Of a DNA stretch of 64,000 nt, positions 50,839 to 59,247 are shown piece after piece. A program made the translations under genes and the position numbers. The first letter of the stretch is position 1. Each line of letters starts with the position of its first letter. The notes beneath the pieces were generated by a model. That model worked only from the letters and a program-made list of their open reading frames with translations, had not been told where the DNA came from and ran no database searches. The stretch comes from Brucella pseudintermedia (lineage in GTDB: Bacteria > Pseudomonadota > Alphaproteobacteria > Rhizobiales > Rhizobiaceae). The stretch covers positions 329,143-393,142 of the forward strand of contig NZ_WBWE01000002.1 in assembly GCF_008932435.1 (NCBI RefSeq), given 5' to 3'.

Positions 50839-51698
50839 CGGTTCAGTCTCTTCCAGGCGACAGTGAAAATGACGATGGTCAGCAGCATCATGATGACGGC
50901 CATCGACGAGGCGTAGGAGATTTTTCCGGACTCGATGAAGCCTTGCGAATAGGCGTACATATCAAGCGTTTCGGTCGAAATGCCCGGACCGCCCCGCGTC
51001 ATGACATAAACCAGATCAAAAGAACGCAGGCTTTCGATGGCCTTGACGAGCAGAAGGCTGATCAGCGGCGTCTTGAGCATCGGAAGGGTGATGAAGCGAT
51101 GGACTTCCCACCTTTTGGCGCGATCGATGCGAGCCGCTTCCAAAGGCTGGACCGGCAACGCTTCGAGCAGTTTCAGGATGATGACCGCGAAAAACAGCCC
51201 CCATTGCCAGACGTCCACGAAAGCAACGGCAAGAAGCGCGCCGGCTGGCGTGGAAAGTATATCGGGCGTGGCCCCGGTCAGTTCACGGACAGGCCAGGTC
51301 AGGGCGCCGTAAAGTGGATGGAAAGCAAACTTCCATACGAATGCTGCGCAAACGCGCGGCAACAACACAGGAATAATGAACAGGACGCAAAGAATATTTC
51401 GCAGGCGCGGGCTGGCGGCTTCGAACATCGCAATACCAAGCCCGATGCCGGTCAGCATGGTAAGTGCCACGGTCAGGACTTCCCATTTCAGCGAAACCCA
51501 CAATGCGTTGAGAAAACGCGGATCGCTGAGCAGAGCGGCATAGTTCGCAAACCAGACATATTCAGCCGCTGGCTGTGACAAGGTCCTGTTCTGCAGCGAA
51601 ATCGCAATCGCAAAAACAGTCGGAACCAGCGCCAGAATGACGAGAATGAGCAGGGTTGGCCCAAGGAAAAGATATGGGAGCGAGCGTCCACGTTGCAT
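50835..51698 (-). CDS. Sugar/polyol ABC transporter permease (MalF type)
   Basis: I start at ATG 51698, which has AAGGAATG just upstream; a longer frame to 51776 lacks similarity. The 287-residue protein begins MQRGRSLPYLFLGPTLLILV, the usual first helix, and has the EAA region 'LEAARIDRAKRWEVHRFITL' followed by 'FDLVYVMTRGGPGISTETLD'. The EAA loop reads 'EAARIDRAKRW', with R and A in place of the common G-A-N/S, a small deviation. It pairs with the MalG-type permease. Confidence 0.93.
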   Translation of the reverse strand: MQRGRSLPYLFLGPTLLILVILALVPTVFAIAISLQNRTLSQPAAEYVWFANYAALLSDPRFLNALWVSLKWEVLTVALTMLTGIGLGIAMFEAASPRLRNILCVLFIIPVLLPRVCAAFVWKFAFHPLYGALTWPVRELTGATPDILSTPAGALLAVAFVDVWQWGLFFAVIILKLLEALPVQPLEAARIDRAKRWEVHRFITLPMLKTPLISLLLVKAIESLRSFDLVYVMTRGGPGISTETLDMYAYSQGFIESGKISYASSMAVIMMLLTIVIFTVAWKRLNR

Positions 51699-51785
51699 GA
51701 ACATTCCTTGTCTGAAGGCGGTGACTGGGACGGCCCGGCAGCGTGAGGCGCACGTGGCTTTCAGGGCAGTACCCATCTTGGGAGG

Positions 51786-51824
51786 CGGGGCGGTTTCGAC
51801 CGATGTGGCCGCAAAACCGCCCCG
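51786..51824 (-). other. Strong intercistronic hairpin after the polyol-binding-protein gene
   Basis: CGGGGCGGTTT (51786-51796) pairs perfectly with AAACCGCCCCG (51814-51824), 11 bp, around a 17-base loop. It directly follows the binding-protein stop and lies before the permeases. mRNA protection or partial termination is likely. Confidence 0.7.
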
Positions 51825-51836
51825 AACGCGCGATGC

Positions 51837-53087
51837 CTAGAGCTTCTCAGCGAATGACTGAAGCTCGTCGAGCGTCGCTTTGACATCCTTGCGGCTGCCG
51901 GTGATAAGTTCTTCCAGCATGATGCCCCACTGATTGCCCAATTCCTGCCAGCGTGCATCCTGCCAGAAAGTTACCGTCGTGCGAGCGCCGGTAGCGGCCA
52001 TTGCATCTGCAAGGTTCTGTCCGAACGTCTCGGCATACTTCGGGCTTTGATAGGTGCTGGTGCGTGTCAATTCACCGGGCTGACCCGCTGCCAGACGACG
52101 GGCTTCCTGCTCCTTGGAGGTCGCCCATGCCACGAACAGTCCGGCGCAAGCCTTATCCTCGTCCGTCGCATTGGCCTTGGACGCAATTGCAAATCCATGC
52201 GCGTAGCCAGCTCCCGGAAGAGGCGTTGGCGGAACCGCGAAGGCGACCTTGTCCGCCACCTGGCTCTGTGCCTTATCGACCGACATGCCGCCAAGGGGAG
52301 CCGATTCAATGATAATTGCTACCTTGCCTGCCCGGAAAGCACCGGTGGATTCGTCCCACGAACCCGTCTGAGTGCCGGGAGCGGAATATTTGAAAAGATC
52401 GAGATATTCCTCAGTTGCCTTCACTGCCGCGTCCGAGTTGAAAGCAGGCTTGCCATCCTTGAACCATTCGCCGCCATTTGCCTTGAACAGCGGCATCCAC
52501 CGCCAGACATTGGCGCCCGAGCCGCGCTGTCCGCGCAATGCGGTCCCATAGACGCCATTGTCCGGATCATGCAACTTGGCGACAGCTGCCTTGTATTCGT
52601 CCCAGGTCTTTGGCGGCTGGAGGCCAGCTTTTTCGAGCAGATCGGTACGATAGACCATCAGGTCGCCGCCGCCCTGAACTGGTGCAAACCACTGCTTGCC
52701 GTCATAAGTGGCAGCCGCACGCATGCCGGCGTCGAAATCGTCGTAATCATTTTCCTTGGGGTAAAAGCCTTCGAGCGGAACGATCCAGCCCGACGATGCA
52801 AACAATGCGAGATTGGCTTCATCGACATAGTAGACATTGTAGCTGCCTACGGTCGATGCATCCGCCTGTGACTTGGCGCGGCGGTCATTCTCGTTCAGAT
52901 AGCTAATTTCAAAACCGGCGCCGGAGAGTTCCTCAAACTCGTCCACATAGTCTTCAAGCAAAGTAAGGCCATCGCGCGGTTGCGCCAGAACTCTTACATC
53001 CTTGCTGCAAACCGCAGCCGCCATGGCGCTGGATGCGGCAGTGAGCGCTATGACAGCGCAACCGGTACGCAAAAATGTACGTAGCAT
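51837..53087 (-). CDS. Sugar/polyol ABC transporter periplasmic binding protein (family 1)
   Basis: The 416-residue protein starts at ATG 53087 with GGGAGGAACGAC in front; an upstream in-frame start at 53189 has no binding site. It has a signal peptide ('GCAVIALTAASSAMAA'). The mature part shows the SBP_bac_1 layout: 'QADASTVGSYNVYYVDEANL', 'APVQGGGDLMVYRTDLLEKA', 'GLQPPKTWDEYKAAVAKLHD' and 'AFRAGKVAIIIESAPLGGMS'. The ABC operon as a whole resembles sorbitol/mannitol importers. It is divergent from the AraC regulator. Confidence 0.93.
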   Translation of the reverse strand: MLRTFLRTGCAVIALTAASSAMAAAVCSKDVRVLAQPRDGLTLLEDYVDEFEELSGAGFEISYLNENDRRAKSQADASTVGSYNVYYVDEANLALFASSGWIVPLEGFYPKENDYDDFDAGMRAAATYDGKQWFAPVQGGGDLMVYRTDLLEKAGLQPPKTWDEYKAAVAKLHDPDNGVYGTALRGQRGSGANVWRWMPLFKANGGEWFKDGKPAFNSDAAVKATEEYLDLFKYSAPGTQTGSWDESTGAFRAGKVAIIIESAPLGGMSVDKAQSQVADKVAFAVPPTPLPGAGYAHGFAIASKANATDEDKACAGLFVAWATSKEQEARRLAAGQPGELTRTSTYQSPKYAETFGQNLADAMAATGARTTVTFWQDARWQELGNQWGIMLEELITGSRKDVKATLDELQSFAEKL

Positions 53088-53236
53088 GTCGTTCCTCCCA
53101 TTATGTTCCACCGGATGCTCCTCTTCCCCGCATCCTGTGGGTTGAATTTTGTAAAAACGGCGAGAAGGGACTAGTTTGCTTTTTGTCAATAATTGATACT
53201 ATTTTGATATTATAGCGCCTTATGCGGTGAGATATC

Positions 53237-54169
53237 ATGGTTCTATCATCGGAAATTTCGTCCTCCCTGCCGAACGCCTATGCTGCCACGCGAGAGCGCA
53301 TCACGCTGCCGGGCGGGAAGTCCTATCTCATCCGCCGCGACGACTATCCCAATCCGATATGCATCTGGAACTATCATCCTGAGTGGGAAATCCACTATAT
53401 TCCTCAAGCACAGGGTCTGGCCTATGTTGGCGATTACGTGGGGCCATTTCAGCCCGGGCATCTTGTCCTGACCGGGACGAACCTGCCCCATAACTGGATT
53501 ACGCCGGGCGCGGCATCCATTCCGGGCCGTGATCTCGTACTCCAGTTCAATGCCGATGCACTTATTCAGGTTCGGTCGGTTTGCCCTGAATTCGAAGTGC
53601 TGCATCGCCTGAAAGAATTATCCCGGCGGGGGATCGAAATCACAGGTCACGAAGCGCTCGATATCGGGGAAATGATATTGGCATTGCACCGGCAATCGGA
53701 TGCAGCGGGCCTGGGCCTTTTTCTTGATATATTGAATGCAATCGATAGCGCTGGGCAAAAGCGCCCCCTTGCGAGCGAGCATTTCGTATCGCTCTATAGC
53801 GAAGCCTCCGACAAGCGGCATCGGCGTATCGATCAGGCGATCCAGATTCTGCAATCCAACCCTGACCGCCAGATGCAGGATGTCGCCGAAGCTGTCGGCC
53901 TCGACACAGCGTCTTTCTCCCGCGCTTTCAAGCGGCTGACAGGAATGACGTTCTCGACTTACAGCCGTTCTGTTCGGGTGTGGCGGGCGCGAACCTTGCT
54001 GGTAGAAACGGATCTTGCAATAACCGATATTTGTTTTGAAGCGGGCTTCAACAACCTCTCCAATTTCAACCGCTATTTCTTGCTGGAAACGGGGCTCACT
54101 CCGCGCGCATATCGAAACGCTGCCCATATCCGAGACAGTTCGATTGCGGCAGCATCACGGACGCTGTAA
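53237..54169 (+). CDS. AraC-family transcriptional regulator
   Basis: The 310-residue regulator has an N-terminal cupin sensing domain ('ICIWNYHPEWEIHYIPQAQG', 'FQPGHLVLTGTNLPHNWITP') and a C-terminal double HTH ('IDQAIQILQSNPDRQMQDVA', 'VGLDTASFSRAFKRLTGMTF' and 'LAITDICFEAGFNNLSNFNR', 'YFLLETGLTPRAYR'). It should activate or repress the divergent polyol ABC/dehydrogenase operon in response to the imported compound. The AT-rich region between (53088-53236) must contain its sites, but I cannot pick them out. Confidence 0.93.
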   Translation: MVLSSEISSSLPNAYAATRERITLPGGKSYLIRRDDYPNPICIWNYHPEWEIHYIPQAQGLAYVGDYVGPFQPGHLVLTGTNLPHNWITPGAASIPGRDLVLQFNADALIQVRSVCPEFEVLHRLKELSRRGIEITGHEALDIGEMILALHRQSDAAGLGLFLDILNAIDSAGQKRPLASEHFVSLYSEASDKRHRRIDQAIQILQSNPDRQMQDVAEAVGLDTASFSRAFKRLTGMTFSTYSRSVRVWRARTLLVETDLAITDICFEAGFNNLSNFNRYFLLETGLTPRAYRNAAHIRDSSIAAASRTL

Positions 54170-54248
54170 GCGCCCTGTGAAGTGCGGTAGCCAGCGTGAA
54201 TGAAACCTTTTCGTCAGGTTCTTGTTAACCATGCTGGAGGACATGGCC

Positions 54249-54341
54249 ATGCAGTTGATTTTTTGGATTGAGATCGTAGCGATCCTGGCCGTCAGCGCTG
54301 TCGTCTTCGGCATCACCTGGATCGAGACCCACAAGAAGTGA
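54249..54341 (+). CDS. Very small membrane protein (30 residues)
   Basis: ATG 54249 is 8 bases after a perfect GGAGG, giving a 30-residue product MQLIFWIEIVAILAVSAVVF plus GITWIETHKK: one hydrophobic helix with a basic tail. Two further in-frame ATGs (54231, 54243) would extend it slightly. Such single-helix micro-proteins are often real and membrane-embedded. Its role is unknown. The stop is followed by a weak hairpin. Confidence 0.55.
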   Translation: MQLIFWIEIVAILAVSAVVFGITWIETHKK

Positions 54342-54676
54342 ACCCGCTAACCGGGTGTCACCTCCAATCGACACCGTCGATATGCTCCCTTTCATAAATC
54401 ACGACGCTGATTGATATCCCTGCATGACCTGAAATCTGTTTGGCCGCTGCTCAGCTATGAGTTTTTTCCTTATTTCCTGGAGGTTTTGGCATTGAGTGCC
54501 TCGTTTCCAAGGCGCTTGCAGTGCTAGAAGTTTTTTCAGCACGAAATGGAATTATCCTGAAAGCGGCGCCCGAAACATACCATCACAAGAGTATAATTTC
54601 GTACGGTTTGCACCACGATTATATCATAAACGGACGTCACGATCAGCTCTATATCTTGCCATCGGAGATGCAGACC
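54342..54676. other. Non-coding stretch of about 335 bases
   Basis: I see no convincing gene here. Immediately after the micro-protein gene ACCCG/CGGGT forms a 5-bp hairpin. A TTTCCTGGAGG at 54475-54485 resembles a ribosome binding site but only short frames follow. The AT-rich part near 54590-54660 probably holds the promoter of the next small gene. Confidence 0.5.
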
Positions 54677-54955
54677 ATGATTCACTCGACATCCAATACC
54701 GCCGCCTCGAGTGCACCGGAAGCCGGTTTTCATGCGTTTGGCAATTCGCGCATGCTTCAGGAATTGCAGGCGAAAGTCGAAGACGCCAAGCGCAAGGCCA
54801 ATAACAGCCTGCACCGCGCCCGGTCCGCACCCGGGCCGCATGTAACGACGAACGCCTTTTTCCTGTCTCTCTATGAAGAACATCTCCGCGATCGGGAATC
54901 GTTGTTTTCGTCTCTAAGACAGCTTGATGACATGCGCAAAAATGCGAGGGTCTAA
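54677..54955 (+). CDS. Hypothetical protein, 92 residues
   Basis: I start at ATG 54677, with GGAG 9 bases upstream; the frame is open further back to 54521, but that part has atypical codon usage. The product begins MIHSTSNTAASSAPEAGFHA and has a charged helix 'NSRMLQELQAKVEDAKRKAN' and a C-terminal 'SLYEEHLRDRESLFSSLRQL'. It is soluble and helical. No domain is recognisable. It lies convergent to the LysR gene. Confidence 0.55.
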   Translation: MIHSTSNTAASSAPEAGFHAFGNSRMLQELQAKVEDAKRKANNSLHRARSAPGPHVTTNAFFLSLYEEHLRDRESLFSSLRQLDDMRKNARV

Positions 54956-55018
54956 GGCGACGCATCGGGTTGCCGAATAAAGCATCAGCCTCTACTACGA
55001 GGATGAAATCCAAACGCA

Positions 55019-55942
55019 TTAATCCTGATAGGCAAGACTATCGCTGAAATTGCCGCTGAAATTTCGGCCGGCTTCGCGGGCGATATTGGCCACAAGCGTG
55101 ATCAGACGTGTCGCCGCGCTTTCGAGATAGATGGCGCTATAGCTGGTTGCGGGGAAAACAGCGTTAGTGTTCAGCACTTGGAGCTCGCCGGTCCGTAGCT
55201 CTTTCTGGATAACCACCGGCGGAATGACGGAAATTCCGACGCCCGCCGAAATCATGTTGATCGTTGTGGTGAGCGAGTTGGAGTAGTGAACGGTTGCGTC
55301 TTTCAGCCGTTCTTCCGAGAAATAATTGATGATCTGCTGATAATTATAGGAGCCGCTCTCATAGGAAATGAGATTACAGCCAAGCAGATCATCGCGTGAC
55401 AGAACATCTTCCGCGCCACCCGGAAACTGATTGCTGCGCGCTATCCAGAACATGCCAAAAGTACATATGTCGACAATGCGCAGGTTGGGTGTCGGTTCGG
55501 GCTTGATGGCAAAAACGATATCGAGCTCGCGCTGCTCCAGTTTCTGCACGACCCCCTTCGAAGATGAAGTAGTGATCGAGATGCGTATCTTCGGATAACG
55601 CTGGCGGACAATATCGAGAATACCCGGCAATATGGTCATGGCGAGGCTTGGAACGATGCCGATCTTCAGCGTTCCTTCGAGCCCGTTTTGCGGGCTCAGG
55701 CTTTCCACCAGATCATGGTAACGGCGCACGACATCACGCGCCCCCTCAACAAAAGCTTCGCCTTCCGCCGTCAGGTTGACGTCGCGGGCGTCGCGATCGA
55801 AGAGCCGGAAACCCAATTCCTGCTCCATGGCGCCAATACGATTGGATATTGCTGCCGGCGTCATGTTGAGGCGAGCCGCCGTCGCCCGGAAATTGCGTAG
55901 TTCCGACAGCCAGATCACCGTTTCCAGAAAACGGATATTCAT
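55019..55942 (-). CDS. LysR-family transcriptional regulator
   Basis: The 307-residue regulator has the LysR HTH at ~1-60 ('NFRATAARLNMTPAAISNRI', 'GAMEQELGFRLFDRDARDVN') and the substrate-binding domain ('GTLKIGIVPSLAMTILPGIL', 'ISAGVGISVIPPVVIQKELR'). It lies downstream of and in the same direction as the transporter/aldolase operon (62374-56119), separated by about 175 bases with a terminator-like hairpin. It is the most likely regulator of that operon, though LysR genes are more often divergent from their targets. Confidence 0.92.
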   Translation of the reverse strand: MNIRFLETVIWLSELRNFRATAARLNMTPAAISNRIGAMEQELGFRLFDRDARDVNLTAEGEAFVEGARDVVRRYHDLVESLSPQNGLEGTLKIGIVPSLAMTILPGILDIVRQRYPKIRISITTSSSKGVVQKLEQRELDIVFAIKPEPTPNLRIVDICTFGMFWIARSNQFPGGAEDVLSRDDLLGCNLISYESGSYNYQQIINYFSEERLKDATVHYSNSLTTTINMISAGVGISVIPPVVIQKELRTGELQVLNTNAVFPATSYSAIYLESAATRLITLVANIAREAGRNFSGNFSDSLAYQD

Positions 55943-56091
55943 GGACGGGCAGGTTCCTTCCCATTTCAGTCACCCGCGCGTGTTTCTTGCAGTCCCTTAT
56001 TGCGCTTCGGGCAACCAGATTCGTCCTTTCCTTCTAAGACACTTGCGGGATGAAAATAAGCAAATAGTCATCTTCCATCTCACAAATGATA

Positions 56092-56111
56092 GGGCCGGTC
56101 GCAACCGGCCC
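56092..56111 (-). terminator. Hairpin after the RraA-like gene
   Basis: GGGCCGGT (56092-56099) pairs with ACCGGCCC (56104-56111) around CGCA. On the minus strand TATCATTTG follows. It ends the transporter/aldolase operon 8 bases after the stop at 56119. Confidence 0.65.
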
Positions 56112-56118
56112 CGTCAGA

Positions 56119-56784
56119 TCAACCTCCCGCGTGAGCGAGAACTTTCTTGGTGGCGCCAGAAACATCACCCAGCTTGAGACCGGTCTTCACCGACGCTTCG
56201 CGTGCCTTGCCCTTGTCCTGTATGTCGAGCGCGCGCGAAGCGACGGCGTTCACTTCTTCACGCGGCAGGACCAGAACCCCGCTTTCATCGGCCAGAATGG
56301 CATCACCGGGATTGACGACGACACCGCCGCAGGAGACAGGAATATTGATACCGCCGCCCAGATCATAAAGCCGCGTGGTGATAGGCGAGATGCCCCTTGC
56401 CCACATCGGAAAATCGGAATCCTCAATTTCCGTCAGGTCCGTGCAGGGGCCATCCACGATGCCTGCTACAGCGCCGGAGGCCTTTGCCGCGATGGTCACA
56501 CCGCCGCCCCAGCACGCATAGCGGTCGTCACCCATCCGGTCCACCACCAGAATATCGCCGGGACGGAGCATTCCGGTTACGTGGTGAAGCAGGGTGGAAT
56601 CGGGACCCGGTATGGCGATGGTGACAGCGGTGCCGACCACCCGGCGCTTGGGGAGGAGCGGCTGGATAGAGCGGTGCATGAAGCCGAAGAACCGCCAGTG
56701 TCCGACAGTAGCCGTTTCGACGCCTGACAGGAGCTTGAGATCGCTTTCGGGCACCTGTTCCGGCATGGGATTGATCGTATACAT
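56119..56784 (-). CDS. RraA-family aldolase (4-hydroxy-4-methyl-2-oxoglutarate aldolase / oxaloacetate decarboxylase-like)
   Basis: The 221-residue protein matches the RraA/HMG-aldolase fold: 'VVGTAVTIAIPGPDSTLLHH' near residue 49, 'LRPGDILVVDRMGDDRYACW' with 'GGGVTIAAKASGAVAGIVDG' and the metal-site segment 'PCTDLTEIEDSDFPMWARGI'. The aspartate of 'DGPCTD' and preceding residues fit the divalent-metal and substrate site of the aldolases rather than the RNase-E inhibitor RraA. Known family reactions split 4-hydroxy-4-methyl-2-oxoglutarate to two pyruvates and decarboxylate oxaloacetate. It is 10 bases after the amidase gene. Confidence 0.88.
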   Translation of the reverse strand: MYTINPMPEQVPESDLKLLSGVETATVGHWRFFGFMHRSIQPLLPKRRVVGTAVTIAIPGPDSTLLHHVTGMLRPGDILVVDRMGDDRYACWGGGVTIAAKASGAVAGIVDGPCTDLTEIEDSDFPMWARGISPITTRLYDLGGGINIPVSCGGVVVNPGDAILADESGVLVLPREEVNAVASRALDIQDKGKAREASVKTGLKLGDVSGATKKVLAHAGG

Positions 56785-56793
56785 GGGTCCCTC

Positions 56794-57633
56794 CTATGCG
56801 CAGGCCTGCAACTGCTTGCCGATGCGGCGATGGCTGACCATGGGGATAAGCGAACGCACACGTTCAATCTGCGCGCGTTCGATACGCGCCGTCACAAAGC
56901 CGATACCATCGGACGCGCGCGCCACGACATGGCCCCACGGATCGCAGACCAGCGAGTGGCCATAGGTATGACGTCGCTCGCCGTTCGATACCGTGCTGCC
57001 GGTCTGGCCGCAGGCGGCAAAATAGGTCTGGGTTTCGATGGCACGGGCACGTGCCAGCACCTCCCAGTGGTCTTTGCCGGTTTGCAACGTAAATGCGGCG
57101 GGAAGCACGATGACATCGGCACCGGCCTTTTCCAGTTCCAGATAGAGTTCGGCAAAACGGATATCGTAGCAGATCGCGCAGCCGATCTTGAACCCGTCGA
57201 GATCATAGACGACGACATTCTCGCCCGGCTTGACGGTGGCGGATTCCTTGTAGGCCGTGCCGTCCGGCCCGACGATGTCGAACATATGGATCTTGCGATA
57301 ATGCGCAATCTCCCTGCCCTCGCGGTTGAAGACGAAGGTGGAGTTGTAGATGCGCTTTTCGTTCGGAACCTTTTCCATCAGGGTTCCGGCATGAACGAAG
57401 ACCTTATGCTCACGGGCAAAATCTTGCGCCATCTTGTAGGCAGGGCCACCGGGAACGCTCTCTGCGGCTGCAAGCTTTTCTTCCGGGCTGCCACCATAAT
57501 ATTCGAAATATTCGGGAAGCACGACCAGGTCTGGAGAATCCGTGCGCACGGCTTCTTCCATCAATCCCCGCGTAATGCGCAGGTTTTCCGCCTTGTCGGT
57601 CTGCGGGCTCGTTTGGATCAGGCTAATCTTCAT
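56794..57633 (-). CDS. Carbon-nitrogen hydrolase (nitrilase superfamily amidase, Nit2-like)
   Basis: The 279-residue enzyme has the full nitrilase triad: Glu41 in 'LVVLPEYFEYY', Lys114 in 'HYRKIHMFDI' and Cys155 in 'IGCAICYDIRFAELYLEL'. The pattern 'YNSTFVFNREGREIAHYRKI' is typical of the Nit2/omega-amidase branch, which hydrolyses amides of 2-oxo dicarboxylates such as 2-oxoglutaramate. True nitrilases differ around the cysteine. In this operon it would release ammonia from an imported or derived amide before aldol cleavage. Substrate is not certain. Confidence 0.9.
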   Translation of the reverse strand: MKISLIQTSPQTDKAENLRITRGLMEEAVRTDSPDLVVLPEYFEYYGGSPEEKLAAAESVPGGPAYKMAQDFAREHKVFVHAGTLMEKVPNEKRIYNSTFVFNREGREIAHYRKIHMFDIVGPDGTAYKESATVKPGENVVVYDLDGFKIGCAICYDIRFAELYLELEKAGADVIVLPAAFTLQTGKDHWEVLARARAIETQTYFAACGQTGSTVSNGERRHTYGHSLVCDPWGHVVARASDGIGFVTARIERAQIERVRSLIPMVSHRRIGKQLQACA

Positions 57634-57676
57634 TTTTTCCTCCAGCGAATGAATGCGTATTCAGTTCAGGTGATCG

Positions 57677-58423
57677 TCAAGCAACGAGGGCTTCGCTTTT
57701 CAGCATGTTCACGGTTGAAACCATGCCTTGGCGAAGCGTCATGTTCTGGGTGGCGACAACCAGCATCGCGGCACCCTCTTCCTGCGCGAAGCGCCGTTCG
57801 GCTTCCGTCCAGGCGGGCATGATCCATGGCTTCCCGGCAGCGCGTGCAGCGGCGGCACACCGGCGCAGGTCAGCCTTGTCGTCATCATTGAAAGCGTAGG
57901 CTCCCCGCCCCCGCGCAAGCGCTAGATCCGAAGGGCCGGGAAACAGGCCATCAACCGTATCGAGCGCAATGATCTTCTCGACATCGGCAAGGCTTTCCGC
58001 CGTCTCGATCATGGCGAAGCATTTGGTGCGCTTGTTCTCTTTTTCGAAAGCATCGGTTGCCGGGCGGGCGTAGCCGAAAATGCGACCACCGGTATAAGAG
58101 CGAGTGCCAACGAGCGGATATTTTGCAGCTTTTGTCACCTGATGCGCATGTTCCACGCCAAGAATATGCGGAACGATGACGCCATCCGATCCGAAGTCCA
58201 GCGCCTGCTGGATGGCTTCTGGCGTCGGTGCCAGCACCTTGGTCAGGGTGGAGAGATCCTGTGCCTTGGTGAAAGCCAGAAACTGGTCCAGCGTCGACAG
58301 GTCGAAGGTACCGTGTTCGAGTTCGAGAACGAAGGATGAGAAGCCGCAGGTCCGGGCAATTTCGAGATAGCTGAAATGCGGTTGCGACATCCAGAGGGCG
58401 ATATTTTCCATGCTTGCAGTCAC
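57677..58423 (-). CDS. HpcH/HpaI-family class II aldolase
   Basis: The 248-residue enzyme has the HpcH/HpaI barrel pattern: 'SYLEIARTCGFSSFVLELEH', 'FGSDGVIVPHILGVEHAHQV', 'KCFAMIETAESLADVEKIIA' (metal-binding Glu) and 'VDGLFPGPSDLALARGRGAY' (metal-binding Asp). Members make or split 4-hydroxy-2-oxo acids, releasing pyruvate. The usual arginine-rich active-site segment near 'RIFGYARP' is present. A second start at residue 5 (MENIAL) is possible. Having two different pyruvate-type aldolases in one operon is unusual. Confidence 0.9.
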   Translation of the reverse strand: MTASMENIALWMSQPHFSYLEIARTCGFSSFVLELEHGTFDLSTLDQFLAFTKAQDLSTLTKVLAPTPEAIQQALDFGSDGVIVPHILGVEHAHQVTKAAKYPLVGTRSYTGGRIFGYARPATDAFEKENKRTKCFAMIETAESLADVEKIIALDTVDGLFPGPSDLALARGRGAYAFNDDDKADLRRCAAAARAAGKPWIMPAWTEAERRFAQEEGAAMLVVATQNMTLRQGMVSTVNMLKSEALVA

Positions 58424-58437
58424 TTTCAGTTGGGAGG

Positions 58438-59229
58438 TTATTTGCCGATTGTGCGTGACAATCCGAGTGTGCGCTCGATGACGAAGATGATGAGCAGCGT
58501 CGCCGCGATCAGAACGACCGAGATGGAAGCGGTCATCGGGTCGGTGCGGCTTTCGACATAGTTGAAGATTTCGACCGGCAGCGTCGTCATGCGCGGTCCG
58601 GTGATGAAGAGCGAGATCACCACCTCATCGAAGGACAGGAGGAAGGACAAAGCCGCACTTGCCACCAAGCCCGGCATCATCAACGGCAAGGTGATGCGAC
58701 GAAACACGGTGAACGGCGATGCGCCCAGCATCGTAGCCGCCTCCTCCACCGATGGCGGCAAGGTCGAGAACGCCGTTATCATGATGCGGATGACGTAAGG
58801 CGTTGTCACGATCAGATGGGCGATCACCAGACCGGTGAACGTTCCAAGCAGTTCCAGTCTCACGAAGACCAGCAGTATGGCGAGGCCAAGCACGATGGAC
58901 GGCAGAAGCAGCGGCGCAGTGAAAAGGTTCAGCACCGCTTCGCGTCCACGGAACTGGTAACGGCGGATCGCATAGGCCGCGGGAATACCCGCCAGAAGCG
59001 ACAGGACGGTCACGACCGATGCAATGCCGAGGCTGATCCAGAACGCCTGGATAAGCGTTTCGTGCTGCAGCATTTCCGCATACCAGCGCACGCCCCAGCT
59101 CTGCGGCGGGAAAGTGAGATAGTTGTCGTTGCTGAACGACAGCGGCACGACGACCAGAATGGGGGCCAGCAGAAACAGATAGAGCAGGCCGACCAAAAGG
59201 CGAAATGGCAATGAAGTTGAACCAATCAT
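58438..59229 (-). CDS. Polyamine/iron-type ABC transporter permease (PotC-like)
   Basis: The 263-residue permease shows 'LFLLAPILVVVPLSFSNDNY', 'LTFPPQSWGVRWYAEMLQHE' and the EAA region 'VEEAATMLGASPFTVFRRIT', as in PotC/PhnV-type proteins, with five or six helices. 'FDEVVISLFITGPRMTTLPV' is also typical of this subgroup. It lies between the PotB-like permease and the aldolase, all in the same direction with short spacers. Confidence 0.93.
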   Translation of the reverse strand: MIGSTSLPFRLLVGLLYLFLLAPILVVVPLSFSNDNYLTFPPQSWGVRWYAEMLQHETLIQAFWISLGIASVVTVLSLLAGIPAAYAIRRYQFRGREAVLNLFTAPLLLPSIVLGLAILLVFVRLELLGTFTGLVIAHLIVTTPYVIRIMITAFSTLPPSVEEAATMLGASPFTVFRRITLPLMMPGLVASAALSFLLSFDEVVISLFITGPRMTTLPVEIFNYVESRTDPMTASISVVLIAATLLIIFVIERTLGLSRTIGK

Positions 59230-59247
59230 CTCGTTTCTCCTTGCCGG

